Notes: generated by a model from the letters alone, not told the origin. Counted from the stretch's first letter, positions 17,475 through 27,411 are shown. The stretch is 64,000 bases of DNA from CAWAYR01 sp050250875 (GCA_050250875.1 JBFWNV010000001.1:930001-994000); one strand, 5' to 3'. Translations and numbers: made by a program.

Positions 17475-18419
17475 ATGATCACTTCGACGCGTTGGCGATG
17501 CCTGGTGGCTTCGGGCCTCGCCGTGGCCTTCCTGGCGCTCACCCCCCGCCCCGCCCCGGCGCAGGACGTGCCGTTCGCGTTTCTCATCAAGAACGGCTGG
17601 AAGACCCTGAACACCGGCGTGACGACACGTCTGGATCAGAACCTGGTGAGCCTGCACACCACCGGCACCCTGCACGCAATCGTCGGTGGGCAGACGGGCG
17701 GCGCGATGGGCACGGCGTTCGTCCAGGCGTTCATACGTTCGGTACCCGACCCGACGTTCGCGGCGATGCTCCCGCTCGGCGGGCTCATCGCGCTCGATTT
17801 CGGGACGTTCCAGGCTCATCTGGCGCTTTTCGACACGCCCGCGGGCATCCAGACGACCGTGGCCGTCATCGACGCCAGCGGCGTGACCGATCCGCGCATC
17901 TCGGGAGCGTGGGTCCTCGGCAACGGGTCGGCCATCGGCGGCGGCACGGCCGACGACATGACGGTCGGCGTCCTGGTGCACTTCGGTCAGCCCTCGGGAC
18001 TGATGTCGATTGCGATGGACATCCCGCCCTACTTCCCGCTCGTGGCGTTCTCGAACGACCGGCCGTTCCAGCGGTTCGGCCAGGGCTACATCAGCGGCGC
18101 CGCGACATGCCTCGGCTCCGGCTACGGGCAGGCGCAGGGGCCCCTGCGGGTGTACACCATCTGCGACGACGTCGGGCTCGGCGCGCAGTTCGACGCGGCG
18201 TTGCTGGTCATGCACACGGGCGGCGCCAACTACGCGGTGCTCGCGTGCAGTCGCTTCTACAACCCGTCGACCAGCGGCCCGGTGATCGACGAGCTGGTGA
18301 AGCGGTGCACCGTATCGGGAACCGGTGTGCTCGGCCGCCTCTCGGGCGGCGTCGCAAGTTACTCCGGCACGTCGTTGAGCCACGACATCCTGCAGTTGGC
18401 GCTCCGCTTCGCGCCGTAG
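17475..18419 (+). CDS. Secreted protein of unknown function
   Basis: 314 residues. GGGAGGA precedes the ATG at 17475, then comes a Sec signal (CLVASGLAVAFLALTPRPAPAQ). The mature protein is beta-rich with many Gly, Thr and Asp residues and about five cysteines (for example AATCLGSGYG, YTICDDVG, VLACSRFYN, VKRCTVSG) that could form disulfides. No catalytic motif or known family recognised. The intergenic region upstream (17227-17474) holds no other gene that I can support. It ends 103 bases before the FGE gene, same strand, but looks separately transcribed. Confidence 0.75.
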   Translation: MITSTRWRCLVASGLAVAFLALTPRPAPAQDVPFAFLIKNGWKTLNTGVTTRLDQNLVSLHTTGTLHAIVGGQTGGAMGTAFVQAFIRSVPDPTFAAMLPLGGLIALDFGTFQAHLALFDTPAGIQTTVAVIDASGVTDPRISGAWVLGNGSAIGGGTADDMTVGVLVHFGQPSGLMSIAMDIPPYFPLVAFSNDRPFQRFGQGYISGAATCLGSGYGQAQGPLRVYTICDDVGLGAQFDAALLVMHTGGANYAVLACSRFYNPSTSGPVIDELVKRCTVSGTGVLGRLSGGVASYSGTSLSHDILQLALRFAP

Positions 18420-18522
18420 GGCGGCGCCGGGGCATCGCCCGCATGCGCCAGGCAAGTCCGGGGCGCCGCGCGGCAGGGTGGGCGATGCGCCGCGGATTGC
18501 GGGCATAATGCGGCCACCCACC

Positions 18523-19428
18523 ATGCCGCGGCCCCGCGCTGGCGCGTTCGGCATCGCCTTGGCCATGACCGTCGCCGCGGCTTGCGGACGAGGCCCGTCT
18601 GGCGCGGCGGCGAACGTGGCGCCGCCGGCCGGCATGGTGCGCGTGCCTGCTGGCACGTTCCGCATGGGCACCCTCGACGGCCCCGGCCACGAGATGCCGG
18701 TGCACGAGGTCGAGCTGGCCGGCTTCTTCATCGACCGCACCGAGGTCACCGTGGGGGCGTTCGCCGCGTTCGTGGTTGCCACCGGCCATCGCACCGAGGC
18801 CGAGCGCTTCGGCTGGTCGGGCGTGTTCGATCCGGCGCGGCACACGTGGGTGGCCGTCAACGGCGCGACCTGGCGCCATCCGGACGGACCGGACAAGGCG
18901 CCGGCGGCCGACGACGAGCCCGTGACGCAGGTCTCGTGGAACGACGCGCAGGCGTTTGCCGCGTGGGCCGGCAAGCGGCTGCCGACCGAGGCCGAGTGGG
19001 AGTACGCGGCCCGCGGCGGCGTCGATCAAGCGCCGTACGTGTGGGGCCGCGAGCTGCGGCCGGGGGGACGTCCGGTCGCCAACTGGTGGCAGGGGCCATT
19101 TCCGGATCGCGACACCGGCGAGGACGGCTTCGCCGGCCGCGCGCCGGTCGGCACGTTCCCGGCCAACGGCTACGGCCTGGTGGACGTGACCGGCAACGTC
19201 TGGGAGTGGTGCGCCGACTGGTTCGATCCCGGCTACTACACCGTGAGCCCGCGCGTCGGCCCACGGGGACCCGAGGCCGGCACCGAGCGCGTGCTGCGCG
19301 GCGGGTCGTGGCTGTGCAGCGAGAACTACTGCACCAACTACCGGCCCGGCGCGCGCAGCCAGGCGACGCCGGATTCGGGCTTGAACAACACCGGCTTCCG
19401 CCTGGTGCAGGACCTGCCCGGCCGCTGA
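18523..19428 (+). CDS. Formylglycine-generating enzyme (sulfatase-activating, SUMF1/FGE family), probable lipoprotein
   Basis: 301 residues. The N-terminus (GIALAMTVAAAC, Cys21) looks like a lipoprotein signal, so it would act outside the cytoplasm. The FGE fold runs from GMVRVPAGTFRMGT (38-50) through KRLPTEAEWEYAARGG and GNVWEWCADW to GGSWLCSENYCTNYRPG. Cys265 and Cys270 match the redox cysteine pair of true FGEs, which oxidise the Cys of C-x-P-S-R in sulfatases to formylglycine; many FGE-fold proteins lack this pair. It precedes a Cys-type sulfatase by 18 bases and faces a second one. ATG 18508 is an alternative start, but CATAAT at 18504-18509 is a likely -10 box. Confidence 0.88.
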   Translation: MPRPRAGAFGIALAMTVAAACGRGPSGAAANVAPPAGMVRVPAGTFRMGTLDGPGHEMPVHEVELAGFFIDRTEVTVGAFAAFVVATGHRTEAERFGWSGVFDPARHTWVAVNGATWRHPDGPDKAPAADDEPVTQVSWNDAQAFAAWAGKRLPTEAEWEYAARGGVDQAPYVWGRELRPGGRPVANWWQGPFPDRDTGEDGFAGRAPVGTFPANGYGLVDVTGNVWEWCADWFDPGYYTVSPRVGPRGPEAGTERVLRGGSWLCSENYCTNYRPGARSQATPDSGLNNTGFRLVQDLPGR

Positions 19429-19446
19429 TCCGTCGCGGGAGGACCC

Positions 19447-20880
19447 ATGAGACTCGGCAGGCTGCTCGTGACGATGACGGCGCTGGCCACGCTGTCGTGC
19501 AATGCGCCGCCGCCCCCGTCACAGCCCGCACCCGCGGCTCCCCGGCGTCCCAATCTCGTGTTCGTGCTGGTGGACGACATGCGCTGGGACGACTTCGGTG
19601 CCGCCGGCCATCCGTTCATCGAGACGCCGCACATGAACCGGCTGGCCGCCGAGGGCGCCCGCTTCACCAACGCCTTCGCGACGACGCCGCTGTGTTCACC
19701 CAGCCGCGCCAGCTTCCTCACCGGCCAATACCCGCACACCAACGGCATCGTGGACAACACCGCCCGCGAGAGCCATCGCCTGCCGGTGTTCCCGCTCGAG
19801 CTGCGGCAGGCCGGCTATCGCACCGGCTTCTTCGGCAAGTGGCACATGGGCAACGACGACAGCCCGCGGCCGGGCTTCGATCACTGGGTGGCGATGCCGG
19901 GCCAGGGCGAGGCCATCGACCCGTCGTTCAACGTGGACGGCAGGCGCGTGCAGGAGAAGGGCTACACCACCGATTTGCTGACCGACTACGTCGAGCGCTT
20001 CATCGACCGTCCCGGCGAGCAGCCGTTCCTCGTCTACCTGGCACACAAGGCGATCCACCCCAACGTGATCCAGAACGACGACGGCAGCGTCACGCCGCTG
20101 ACCGGCCAGCCCGGCGGCTTCGTCGCCGCCGAGCGCCACCGCGGCCGCTACGCCGGCCGCACCATGCCCCGGCGCGCCAACGCCTTCGTGCCGCCGGCCG
20201 ACAAGCCGGCCCTGCTGCAGCGCATTCCGACACTGCCGCCGCTCGGCAAGGCCACGGCGACCACCGACGAGGAGATCCGCGGCCGCCTCGAGATGCTGCT
20301 CGGCGTGGACGACAGCCTCGGCCGCATCGTCGCCACGCTGGCCCGCAAGGGCCTCCTCGACGACACGATGGTCGTCTTCACCAGCGACCACGGCTACTTC
20401 TACGGCGAGCACGGCCTGAACGAGGAGCGGCGGCTCGCCTACGAGGAGACGATCCGCATCCCGCTCATCGTCCGCTTCCCGCGACTGGCGAGGGCCGGCA
20501 CCACCCCGGCCGAGATGGCGCTCAGCATCGACCTGGCGCCGACGCTGCTCGAGGTGGCCGGACTCACGCCCGGTGCGGCGATTCAGGGGCGATCACTGGT
20601 GCCGGTGCTGCAGGGCCAGGCCGAACGATGGCGGCAGTCGTTTCTGGTCGAGTACTTCAGCGACACCGTCTTCCCGCGCATCCGCACCATGGGCTACTCG
20701 GCGGTGCGTACGGCGCGGCACAAGTACATCCAGTTCCGCGAGCTGCAGGGGATGGACGAGCTCTACGACCTCGAGGCCGATCCCTACGAGCTGACCAACC
20801 TCGTCGGCCGGCCCGAGGCGAAGACGCTGCTGCCCGAGATGCAGGCAGAGGTTCAGCGCCTGCTGACTGCCACGAATTGA
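19447..20880 (+). CDS. Sulfatase (Cys-type), exported, probable lipoprotein
   Basis: 477 residues, alkaline-phosphatase fold. Signal ending at Cys18 (ALATLSC) suggests a lipoprotein. Metal ligands in FVLVDDMRWDD (Asp43, Asp44), the catalytic motif PLCSPSRASFLTGQYPH (Cys83-Ser-Pro-Ser-Arg87, Cys being converted to formylglycine), FFGKWHMG, AHKAIHPN, and TSDHGYFYGEHG for the remaining metal ligands. Substrate (sulfated glycan or small ester) not determinable. Preceded by GGGAGGA with short spacing and by the FGE gene, which almost certainly activates it. Its TGA stop lies inside the repeat that begins at 20877. Confidence 0.92.
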   Translation: MRLGRLLVTMTALATLSCNAPPPPSQPAPAAPRRPNLVFVLVDDMRWDDFGAAGHPFIETPHMNRLAAEGARFTNAFATTPLCSPSRASFLTGQYPHTNGIVDNTARESHRLPVFPLELRQAGYRTGFFGKWHMGNDDSPRPGFDHWVAMPGQGEAIDPSFNVDGRRVQEKGYTTDLLTDYVERFIDRPGEQPFLVYLAHKAIHPNVIQNDDGSVTPLTGQPGGFVAAERHRGRYAGRTMPRRANAFVPPADKPALLQRIPTLPPLGKATATTDEEIRGRLEMLLGVDDSLGRIVATLARKGLLDDTMVVFTSDHGYFYGEHGLNEERRLAYEETIRIPLIVRFPRLARAGTTPAEMALSIDLAPTLLEVAGLTPGAAIQGRSLVPVLQGQAERWRQSFLVEYFSDTVFPRIRTMGYSAVRTARHKYIQFRELQGMDELYDLEADPYELTNLVGRPEAKTLLPEMQAEVQRLLTATN

Positions 20881-20934
20881 CAGGGGTCAGACCCCTTTCT
20901 GGGCCGGCCCAGAATAGGGGTCAGACCCCTGTCA
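20878..20934. repeat. Composite inverted repeat, locus A (two GGGGTCAGACCCC units)
   Basis: Two copies of GGGGTCAGACCCC (20883-20895 and 20917-20929) flank a perfect 18-base palindrome TTCTGGGCCGGCCCAGAA (20897-20914). The outer bases TTGACA...TGTCAA continue the symmetry, so the whole stretch folds as one long hairpin with a single-base bulge. It lies between the convergent sulfatase genes and could stop transcription both ways. The same 13-mer, with the same 21-base spacing, recurs at 61838-61884. Confidence 0.9.
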
Positions 20935-20950
20935 AGGTGGAGGCGGACTT

Positions 20951-20968
20951 TGTCAACCGCGGTTGACA
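20951..20968. repeat. 18-base perfect palindrome TGTCAACCGCGGTTGACA
   Basis: A separate perfect palindrome directly after locus A. Its end runs into another partial unit (CAGGGGTCAG), which holds the stop codon (20973-20975) of the minus-strand sulfatase. Probably the end of the same composite element. Confidence 0.85.
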
Positions 20969-20972
20969 GGGG

Positions 20973-22525
<1,553 letters not shown>

Positions 22526-22529
<4 letters not shown>

Positions 22530-22610
22530 CGCGTCACCGGCCCCAGGTAGCGATCGAGCCAATAGAGGATCTCCTTGTACACCAGCTGCGGTCGCGCCAA
22601 GGCGGGCTTC
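22526..22610 (-). pseudogene. 3' remnant of a lost hydrolase gene (S9-peptidase-like C-terminus)
   Basis: The minus strand encodes an in-frame tail, RPQLVYKEILYWLDRYLGPV plus TR and a stop, that looks like the C-terminal helix of prolyl-oligopeptidase/S9-type alpha/beta hydrolases. Nothing recognisable precedes it before the S1-protein stop at 22648. Its TGA overlaps the sulfatase GTG as GTGA, the coupling used throughout this window, so it appears to be the end of a former operon partner whose body was deleted. The left limit of the remnant is approximate. Confidence 0.55.
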
Positions 22611-22647
22611 CCCGACTCGCAAGGGCCGGACTGTCCCCCGATCCGGA

Positions 22648-24093
22648 TCAGCGCCCGAGCGCCCCGCGCAGCTTGTCGGCGAGCGTGCCGAGCGACGGCG
22701 CGGCCTCGGCCTGCTGCCTCTGGGCGTAGTCGCGCAGCTCGGCCTGCTCGCGCTGCTCGGCCACGGCCTTCTTGCTGACGCGGATGCGGCGGCCGGCCGG
22801 GTCGACCTCGAGCACCACCACCTCGATCTCGCTGCCGGCCGGAAACGCCTTGCGCAGGTCGGTGCCGCGGTCGAGCCCGGTCTCGGCGTTGGGCAGCAGC
22901 GCGGTCTTGCCCGGGGCCAGGAACACGAACACGCCGAACGGCTCGTGACGCTCGACCTTGCCGACGACGATCGCCCCCGGCGCGATGGCGTCCTTCGGCG
23001 GCGGCGCGGTGCCGGTGGCGCTGGCCGCGCGGGCCGTGCCCGCGTCCACCATCGCCACGCCGAGCCGCTTCTGCGGCACGTCGATCGACAGCACCTCGAA
23101 GGCGCCGGTCGTGCCGACGGGCACCGCCTTGGCCCAGCCGCCGGGGCGGCCGGTGGGCGCGAACGTGGAGGCGTGGGCCAGCGCCTCGATGCCGGGCTCG
23201 AGCTCGACGAAGGCGCCGAACTCGGCGATCCGCGTCACCCGGCCCTGCCGCACCTGGCCGACCGCATAGCTGGTGGCCACCGTGGTCCACGGGTCGTTCT
23301 GCAGCTGCTTGAGGCCGAGCGAGATCTTGCCGGTGGCCTCGTCCACGCGCAGCACCTTCACGGTGATCTGGTCGCCGGGCGACACCATCGATCCGGCGGT
23401 GGCGACGCGCGACCAGCTCATCTCGGAGACGTGCAGCAGGCCCTGGATGCCGCCGCCGAGATCGACGAAGGCGCCGAACTCGAGCACCGAGGTCACTCGG
23501 CCGGGCAGCACGGCGTCGGGCACGATTGTCTTGCGCACCTGATCGGCCTCGACGCGCTGCTCGGCTTCGAGCTGGGCGCGTCGCGACACGACCAGGTCGC
23601 GCCCGCCGTCCTTGTACTCGATGATGCGGAAGGTGTAGGTCTTGCCTTCGTGCACGGCCGGGTCGGGCGTGCGCGCGATGTCGATCTGCGACAGCGGACA
23701 GAAGGCGCGCTCGCGGGCGATGCGCACCTCGTAGCCGCCCTTCACCGCCCGCTCGACCCGGCCCTCCACGGCGAGGCCGGCGTGGAAGGCGTCTTCGAGC
23801 TCGCGCTGCGTCGCGGCGTTGCGGACACCCTTGCGCGACAGCACCAGCCCGCCGCTGGTGGCGATCACCTTGGCCTGGATGCGATCGCCGACGTTCACCT
23901 CGACATCGCCGTCGGCGTCCTTCAATTCGGCGATGTCGATCTCGGCCTCGCCCTTGCCGCCGACGCTCACGAACGCCACCTTCGGCCCGATCGCGACGAT
24001 CGTGCCCTCGACGAGCTGGCCGCGCTCGAACTGTCTCGCCTTGCTTTCGGACGCCGCGAACAACGCGGCGAAGTCTTCCTGCTGATCGCTCAC
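22648..24093 (-). CDS. S1-domain RNA-binding protein (ribosomal S1-like)
   Basis: 481 residues with about four or five S1/OB repeats: GQLVEGTIVAIGPKVAFVSV near residue 25, GLAVEGRVERAVKGGYEV near 105, AVLPGRVTSVLEFGAFVDLG near 200, GQVRQGRVTRIAEFGAFVEL near 285, and GAIVVGKVERHEPFGVFVFL near 380. The third and fourth have the classic GAFV turn. Genuine S1 is usually longer with more regular repeats, so this is an S1 paralogue or a general RNA-binding protein in the cytoplasm. Start GTG 24093 has AGGAG with 6-base spacing. C-terminus is charged and Gln-rich. Confidence 0.88.
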   Translation of the reverse strand: MSDQQEDFAALFAASESKARQFERGQLVEGTIVAIGPKVAFVSVGGKGEAEIDIAELKDADGDVEVNVGDRIQAKVIATSGGLVLSRKGVRNAATQRELEDAFHAGLAVEGRVERAVKGGYEVRIARERAFCPLSQIDIARTPDPAVHEGKTYTFRIIEYKDGGRDLVVSRRAQLEAEQRVEADQVRKTIVPDAVLPGRVTSVLEFGAFVDLGGGIQGLLHVSEMSWSRVATAGSMVSPGDQITVKVLRVDEATGKISLGLKQLQNDPWTTVATSYAVGQVRQGRVTRIAEFGAFVELEPGIEALAHASTFAPTGRPGGWAKAVPVGTTGAFEVLSIDVPQKRLGVAMVDAGTARAASATGTAPPPKDAIAPGAIVVGKVERHEPFGVFVFLAPGKTALLPNAETGLDRGTDLRKAFPAGSEIEVVVLEVDPAGRRIRVSKKAVAEQREQAELRDYAQRQQAEAAPSLGTLADKLRGALGR

Positions 24094-24115
24094 TGCCTGC
24101 TCCTGCGCTCGGCGC

Positions 24116-24529
24116 TCACAACCCCTTGACCGCGAACCCGCGGGCCACGGCGGCGATGCCCTGACGCTCGTCGTGGGTCCAGAACTCGACGTCGAGCCCG
24201 CTCTCGGCGGCGAGGACCTCGGCCGTGGCGACGTGGATCGCGTCGAGCGCCCTGACGTTGACCCCGAACGCGCTCTTCGCGCGATCGATCACCGCGCGGT
24301 CGATTGGCACGAGGTCGAGCATCTCGACCATCTCGGCCAGCTCCTTCCGCTTGCGGGCGGCCTCGCGGTCGTCGAGACGACCCAGCAGGCGCTCCCGATC
24401 GAGGGCGCGGAAGGCTTCGACCTCGACCAGTTCCGACGCGACGGCCGCGTCGCCGTCCGCCAGCGACACGGTGACGCCCGGCTCGCCGAAGAGCAGGCGG
24501 AGCACGGCGCTGGCGTCGAGGTACTTCAC
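24116..24529 (-). CDS. PIN-domain toxin, VapC-like
   Basis: 137 residues. PIN acidic residues: Asp5 in KYLDASAVLRLL, a glutamate in ELVEVEAF, Asp96 in VRALDAIHVATAE, Asp120 in FWTHDERQ. Predicted Mg-dependent RNase. The GTG start overlaps the antitoxin stop by 4 bases (GTGA), giving strict coupling. Differs in sequence from the PIN toxins at 9987 and 54009, so the three are not recent copies. Confidence 0.87.
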   Translation of the reverse strand: MKYLDASAVLRLLFGEPGVTVSLADGDAAVASELVEVEAFRALDRERLLGRLDDREAARKRKELAEMVEMLDLVPIDRAVIDRAKSAFGVNVRALDAIHVATAEVLAAESGLDVEFWTHDERQGIAAVARGFAVKGL

Positions 24530-24819
24530 CGCCCGACCCGCCGCTCGTGCGGTTCCTCGCGCACCGCGTCGAGCGCGCCGCGCACGTCCACCGTCCGGCC
24601 GAGGGGCTCGATGCGAAGCGCCGACCACCGCTGCGTGCCCCGGCGCAGGCGACCGTCGCGGGCGAGGCGGTCGCGCCAGGACAGGGCCTCCTTGTCGAGC
24701 GGACCGATCTGCGCGATCGGCTCGTCGCGGTCCTTCACGATCACCCGGGTGCCGCGCGAGGCCAGGCGCAGGTATTCGCTCAGGTGCGCCTTGAGCTCGG
24801 TGACCTTGATGGCCTTCAT
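24526..24819 (-). CDS. Phd/YefM-type antitoxin
   Basis: 97 residues. The N-terminal Phd fold is clear: KAIKVTELKAHLSEYLRLASRG, then TRVIVKDRDEPIAQIGPL. The C-terminal half (about 45-97, basic and disordered) would wrap the PIN toxin. The ATG lies inside a cluster of ATGGTCC half-sites, consistent with autorepression, and a TATACT box ends 6 bases before it, so the mRNA is predicted to be leaderless. Confidence 0.87.
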   Translation of the reverse strand: MKAIKVTELKAHLSEYLRLASRGTRVIVKDRDEPIAQIGPLDKEALSWRDRLARDGRLRRGTQRWSALRIEPLGRTVDVRGALDAVREEPHERRVGR

Positions 24820-24846
24820 GGTCCCAGTATAGGACCATCATGGTCC
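24818..24846 (-). promoter_or_regulatory. Operator/promoter of the Phd-PIN module
   Basis: Three copies of a 7-base half-site alternate in orientation: ATGGTCC (24818-24824), GGACCAT (24832-24838), ATGGTCC (24840-24846). The TATACT -10 box (24831-24826) sits between the first two and the first overlaps the start codon. Confidence 0.65.
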
Positions 24847-24855
24847 GATCGGCCG

Positions 24856-25446
24856 CTACCCCGGACCGAACCCAGGTTTGCTGGTGAACGGCCCGGCCAC
24901 CACCAGCCGACCGCCGTCGGACTTGAGCGGCAACGCCGCCAGCCGGCCGTTGGCCGGTCCGCCGATCACGCCGCCGCCGTTGCGGGCGTCGAACGACGAG
25001 CCGTGGCAGCTGCAGAAGATGCTCTCGTTGCCGCCGAGGCCCTCGTCCACGTCGCAGCCGGCGTGGGTGCACACCGCCGAATACGCCACGATGTCGTCGG
25101 CGGCGTGGTTCCGGGTGTACTCGGACATGTTGGCGGGGTTGAGGCGCGCCAGCAGGATCTTGTTGAGCTGCCCCGTCTTGGCGGCGCTGTCGGCCGGGCC
25201 GATCGCCCACACCGTGACGCCGCGGCCGTCGAACGGCACGTCGTCGGGCGACAGTGGAATGAGCGCGTCGTCGCCGACGCGCACCAGCAGATCGCCGGCC
25301 GCTGGCGGCGGCCCGACGTCCTCCTGGGCCGCGAAGGCGCGGATCGGTGTGAGCCATGCCAGCACGACGCCGGCGGCGCCGCGCAGCACGGCACGGCGCG
25401 GACAGTCAACGGACGAGCTGGGCGGAAGGGACGCGGTCTGAGACAT
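24856..25446 (-). CDS. Rieske [2Fe-2S] protein, Tat-exported
   Basis: 196 residues. Twin-arginine signal CPRRAVLRGAAGVVLAWL (15-32). Rieske ligands are complete: CTHAGC (Cys126, His128, with Cys131) and CSCHGS (Cys145, His148, with Cys147). The second cysteine of each box would form the disulfide of high-potential Rieske proteins. It should act in the periplasm, probably membrane-tethered, passing electrons to or from a haem protein. It lies 83 bases downstream of the PQQ/cytochrome c enzyme on the same strand, so the two may form one electron-transfer unit; no cytochrome b is present, so it is not a bc1 operon. Confidence 0.9.
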   Translation of the reverse strand: MSQTASLPPSSSVDCPRRAVLRGAAGVVLAWLTPIRAFAAQEDVGPPPAAGDLLVRVGDDALIPLSPDDVPFDGRGVTVWAIGPADSAAKTGQLNKILLARLNPANMSEYTRNHAADDIVAYSAVCTHAGCDVDEGLGGNESIFCSCHGSSFDARNGGGVIGGPANGRLAALPLKSDGGRLVVAGPFTSKPGFGPG

Positions 25447-25529
25447 CGCCGGCGATCTTATCGTCAGCACCGGCCGGAGCCGTCATCGACGCGCACGCGC
25501 GTCGTGACAGGTGATGACAAGCGCGTCGG

Positions 25530-27404
25530 TCACGGCAGCCCGAACGCCAGCAGCACGTTGCCCGGACGTCCCCGCCAGCGGCCGTAGCCCGACCCGGTGA
25601 AGAGCATCCCGCCGGCGATCGTCGGCCCCGGGCCGTCGATCGATCCACCCGAGGCGGCGACGCCGTTCACCGTCGCGAAGTCGCGTGCGGTGTTCACGTC
25701 CCAGATCACGCGGCCGTCGGCGGCGTCGTAGGCGCGCAGATGCCCGTCGACGGCGCCTGAGAACACCACGCCCGGGATCACGCTGATCGCCGCCGACTGC
25801 GCCGCGCTGCAGCCCAGCCCGGTGGTGCACCCGGCCGGCACCGGCGCCGCCTGCCACACGCGCTCGCCGCTGGCGAGGCTCACCGCGTGGAGTCCGCCGG
25901 CGTTCGCATGCAGCACGTCGGAGACCGGAATGAACATCAACCGCTCGTCGGCAGCCGATCCCCACTCGATGCCGCCGAGCGCGCTGCCCTGCCCCGCCCG
26001 GTAACGCCACAGCACGGCGCCCTTGTTGTCCGGGTCGAGTCCATAGGCGACGCCCGACTTCTGGCCGACCACGATCACCGAGCGGCCGTTGGCCAGGCGG
26101 CGCAGGATCGGCGAGTTGCCGAAGTCGAAGTCGGGCCCCTCGTCGTCCGGGCAGTTGGCGTTGCCGGGCTTGCAGCCGATCACGTAGACGTCGCCGGGCG
26201 TGACCTGCGTGGCCCACTGCACGGCGCCGGTGTCGAGGGCCAGCGCCAGCACGGCGTCGCTGGTCGCCGCCGCGGGCTCGGTGTAGGCGTTGCCGGTGGC
26301 GACGTAGACGAGACGCCGCTGCACGTCGACGGTCGGCGCCGTCCAGATGGCCGCACCGGCCGGCTTCCACAGCGGCGTGCCGGCGGCGTTCTTGCCGACC
26401 ATCGTCGGCGCCTCGGGAATCGTGTAGGTCTTCCAGCGCTGGGCGCCGGTCGCGGCGTCGAGCGCGACGACGCTTCCGCGGAACGTGCAGCAGGGATAGT
26501 CGGGCCGTGCGCCGGGCACCTCTTCCAACGACGACACCGGCACGTAGAGACGGCCGTCGTGCAGCGTCGGCGCACCGGTGATGCGCGCTACGGGATGGTC
26601 GTCCGCCTTGACCGCCCACAGCTTCGCGCCGCTCTCGAGGTCCACGCCGTAGACGTTGGCGCGCAGGTCGCCGAAGTGGGCGGCAAAGCGCGCCGCGCCG
26701 GCCCCTGGCAATCGGCCGACCGTGATCGCGGTCCGCACACCGGCCTCGGCCTTGAACTGCCAGCGCAGGCAGCCCGTCGCGGCGTCGAGGGCGTAGACGA
26801 CGCCCGCCTCGGTGCCGAAGACCACCCGGCCGCCGAACACGGTCGGCTGGCCGCTCATCGCGATGACGCCCGGCACGCCGAACGCCCATTTCAAGGCGAG
26901 CTTCGGCACCGACTGCGCGGTGAGGCCGGCGGCCGCCGCAGTCTGGAACCGCGCGTTGGTCGCGTCGTTGCCCCAGCCGTTCCACTGCGGCAGCGACGCC
27001 GCCTCGGCCAGCGGATGCGCCGCGCTCGTGCATCGCCCGGCTTGGGGATCGGCCGCGGGCGCCGATGGCGTCTTCGACAGGAAGGCCGCCACGGTCGCCT
27101 GCTCGACCATCGTCATGTTCTTGGCCATCGACGCCATGAGGCCGCCCGGGGCGAGCGCGGCGACGATGCGCTCGCGCGGCAGCACAGCCAGCGCGGCCCG
27201 CAGCGGCGCCCGCGAGGCTGCCTGGTTCGGGCCCTCGTCGTGGCACGAGGCGCAGTGCTGGCGATACAGCGCCGGGGCCGGCCCGGCGAGCAACCCCGGG
27301 TCCTGGGCGAAGAGACGCGGCGCGAACTGCGAGGAGGAAACACCCAGAATCGCGAGGCACAGCAGCGTTGCAGAGGCGAGGGCACGACCAGGGGGCAGGG
27401 CCAT
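25530..27404 (-). CDS. Cytochrome c/PQQ-propeller oxidoreductase (polyvinyl-alcohol-dehydrogenase-like)
   Basis: 624 residues. Signal peptide (ATLLCLAILGVSSSQ), then a c-type haem domain with LYRQHCASCHDEGPN (Cys51, Cys54, His55), then from about 125 an eight-bladed quinoprotein propeller (WNGWGNDATNARFQ, repeated VYALDAATGCLRW, VVALDAATGAQRW and AYDAADGRVIWD blades). The order cytochrome first, propeller second is that of polyvinyl alcohol dehydrogenase, which oxidises alcohols with PQQ and passes electrons to its own haem. PQQ binding here is inferred. Predicted leaderless: TATCGT ends 7 bases before the ATG. Confidence 0.85.
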   Translation of the reverse strand: MALPPGRALASATLLCLAILGVSSSQFAPRLFAQDPGLLAGPAPALYRQHCASCHDEGPNQAASRAPLRAALAVLPRERIVAALAPGGLMASMAKNMTMVEQATVAAFLSKTPSAPAADPQAGRCTSAAHPLAEAASLPQWNGWGNDATNARFQTAAAAGLTAQSVPKLALKWAFGVPGVIAMSGQPTVFGGRVVFGTEAGVVYALDAATGCLRWQFKAEAGVRTAITVGRLPGAGAARFAAHFGDLRANVYGVDLESGAKLWAVKADDHPVARITGAPTLHDGRLYVPVSSLEEVPGARPDYPCCTFRGSVVALDAATGAQRWKTYTIPEAPTMVGKNAAGTPLWKPAGAAIWTAPTVDVQRRLVYVATGNAYTEPAAATSDAVLALALDTGAVQWATQVTPGDVYVIGCKPGNANCPDDEGPDFDFGNSPILRRLANGRSVIVVGQKSGVAYGLDPDNKGAVLWRYRAGQGSALGGIEWGSAADERLMFIPVSDVLHANAGGLHAVSLASGERVWQAAPVPAGCTTGLGCSAAQSAAISVIPGVVFSGAVDGHLRAYDAADGRVIWDVNTARDFATVNGVAASGGSIDGPGPTIAGGMLFTGSGYGRWRGRPGNVLLAFGLP

Positions 27405-27411
27405 GCGCGGG

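Noticed and set aside
20883..20929. Interpretation of locus A as a simple Rho-independent terminator
   Set aside because: There is no T-run after the hairpin, and the same units recur at other loci with fixed internal spacing, so a dispersed repeat is the better explanation; it may still stop transcription.
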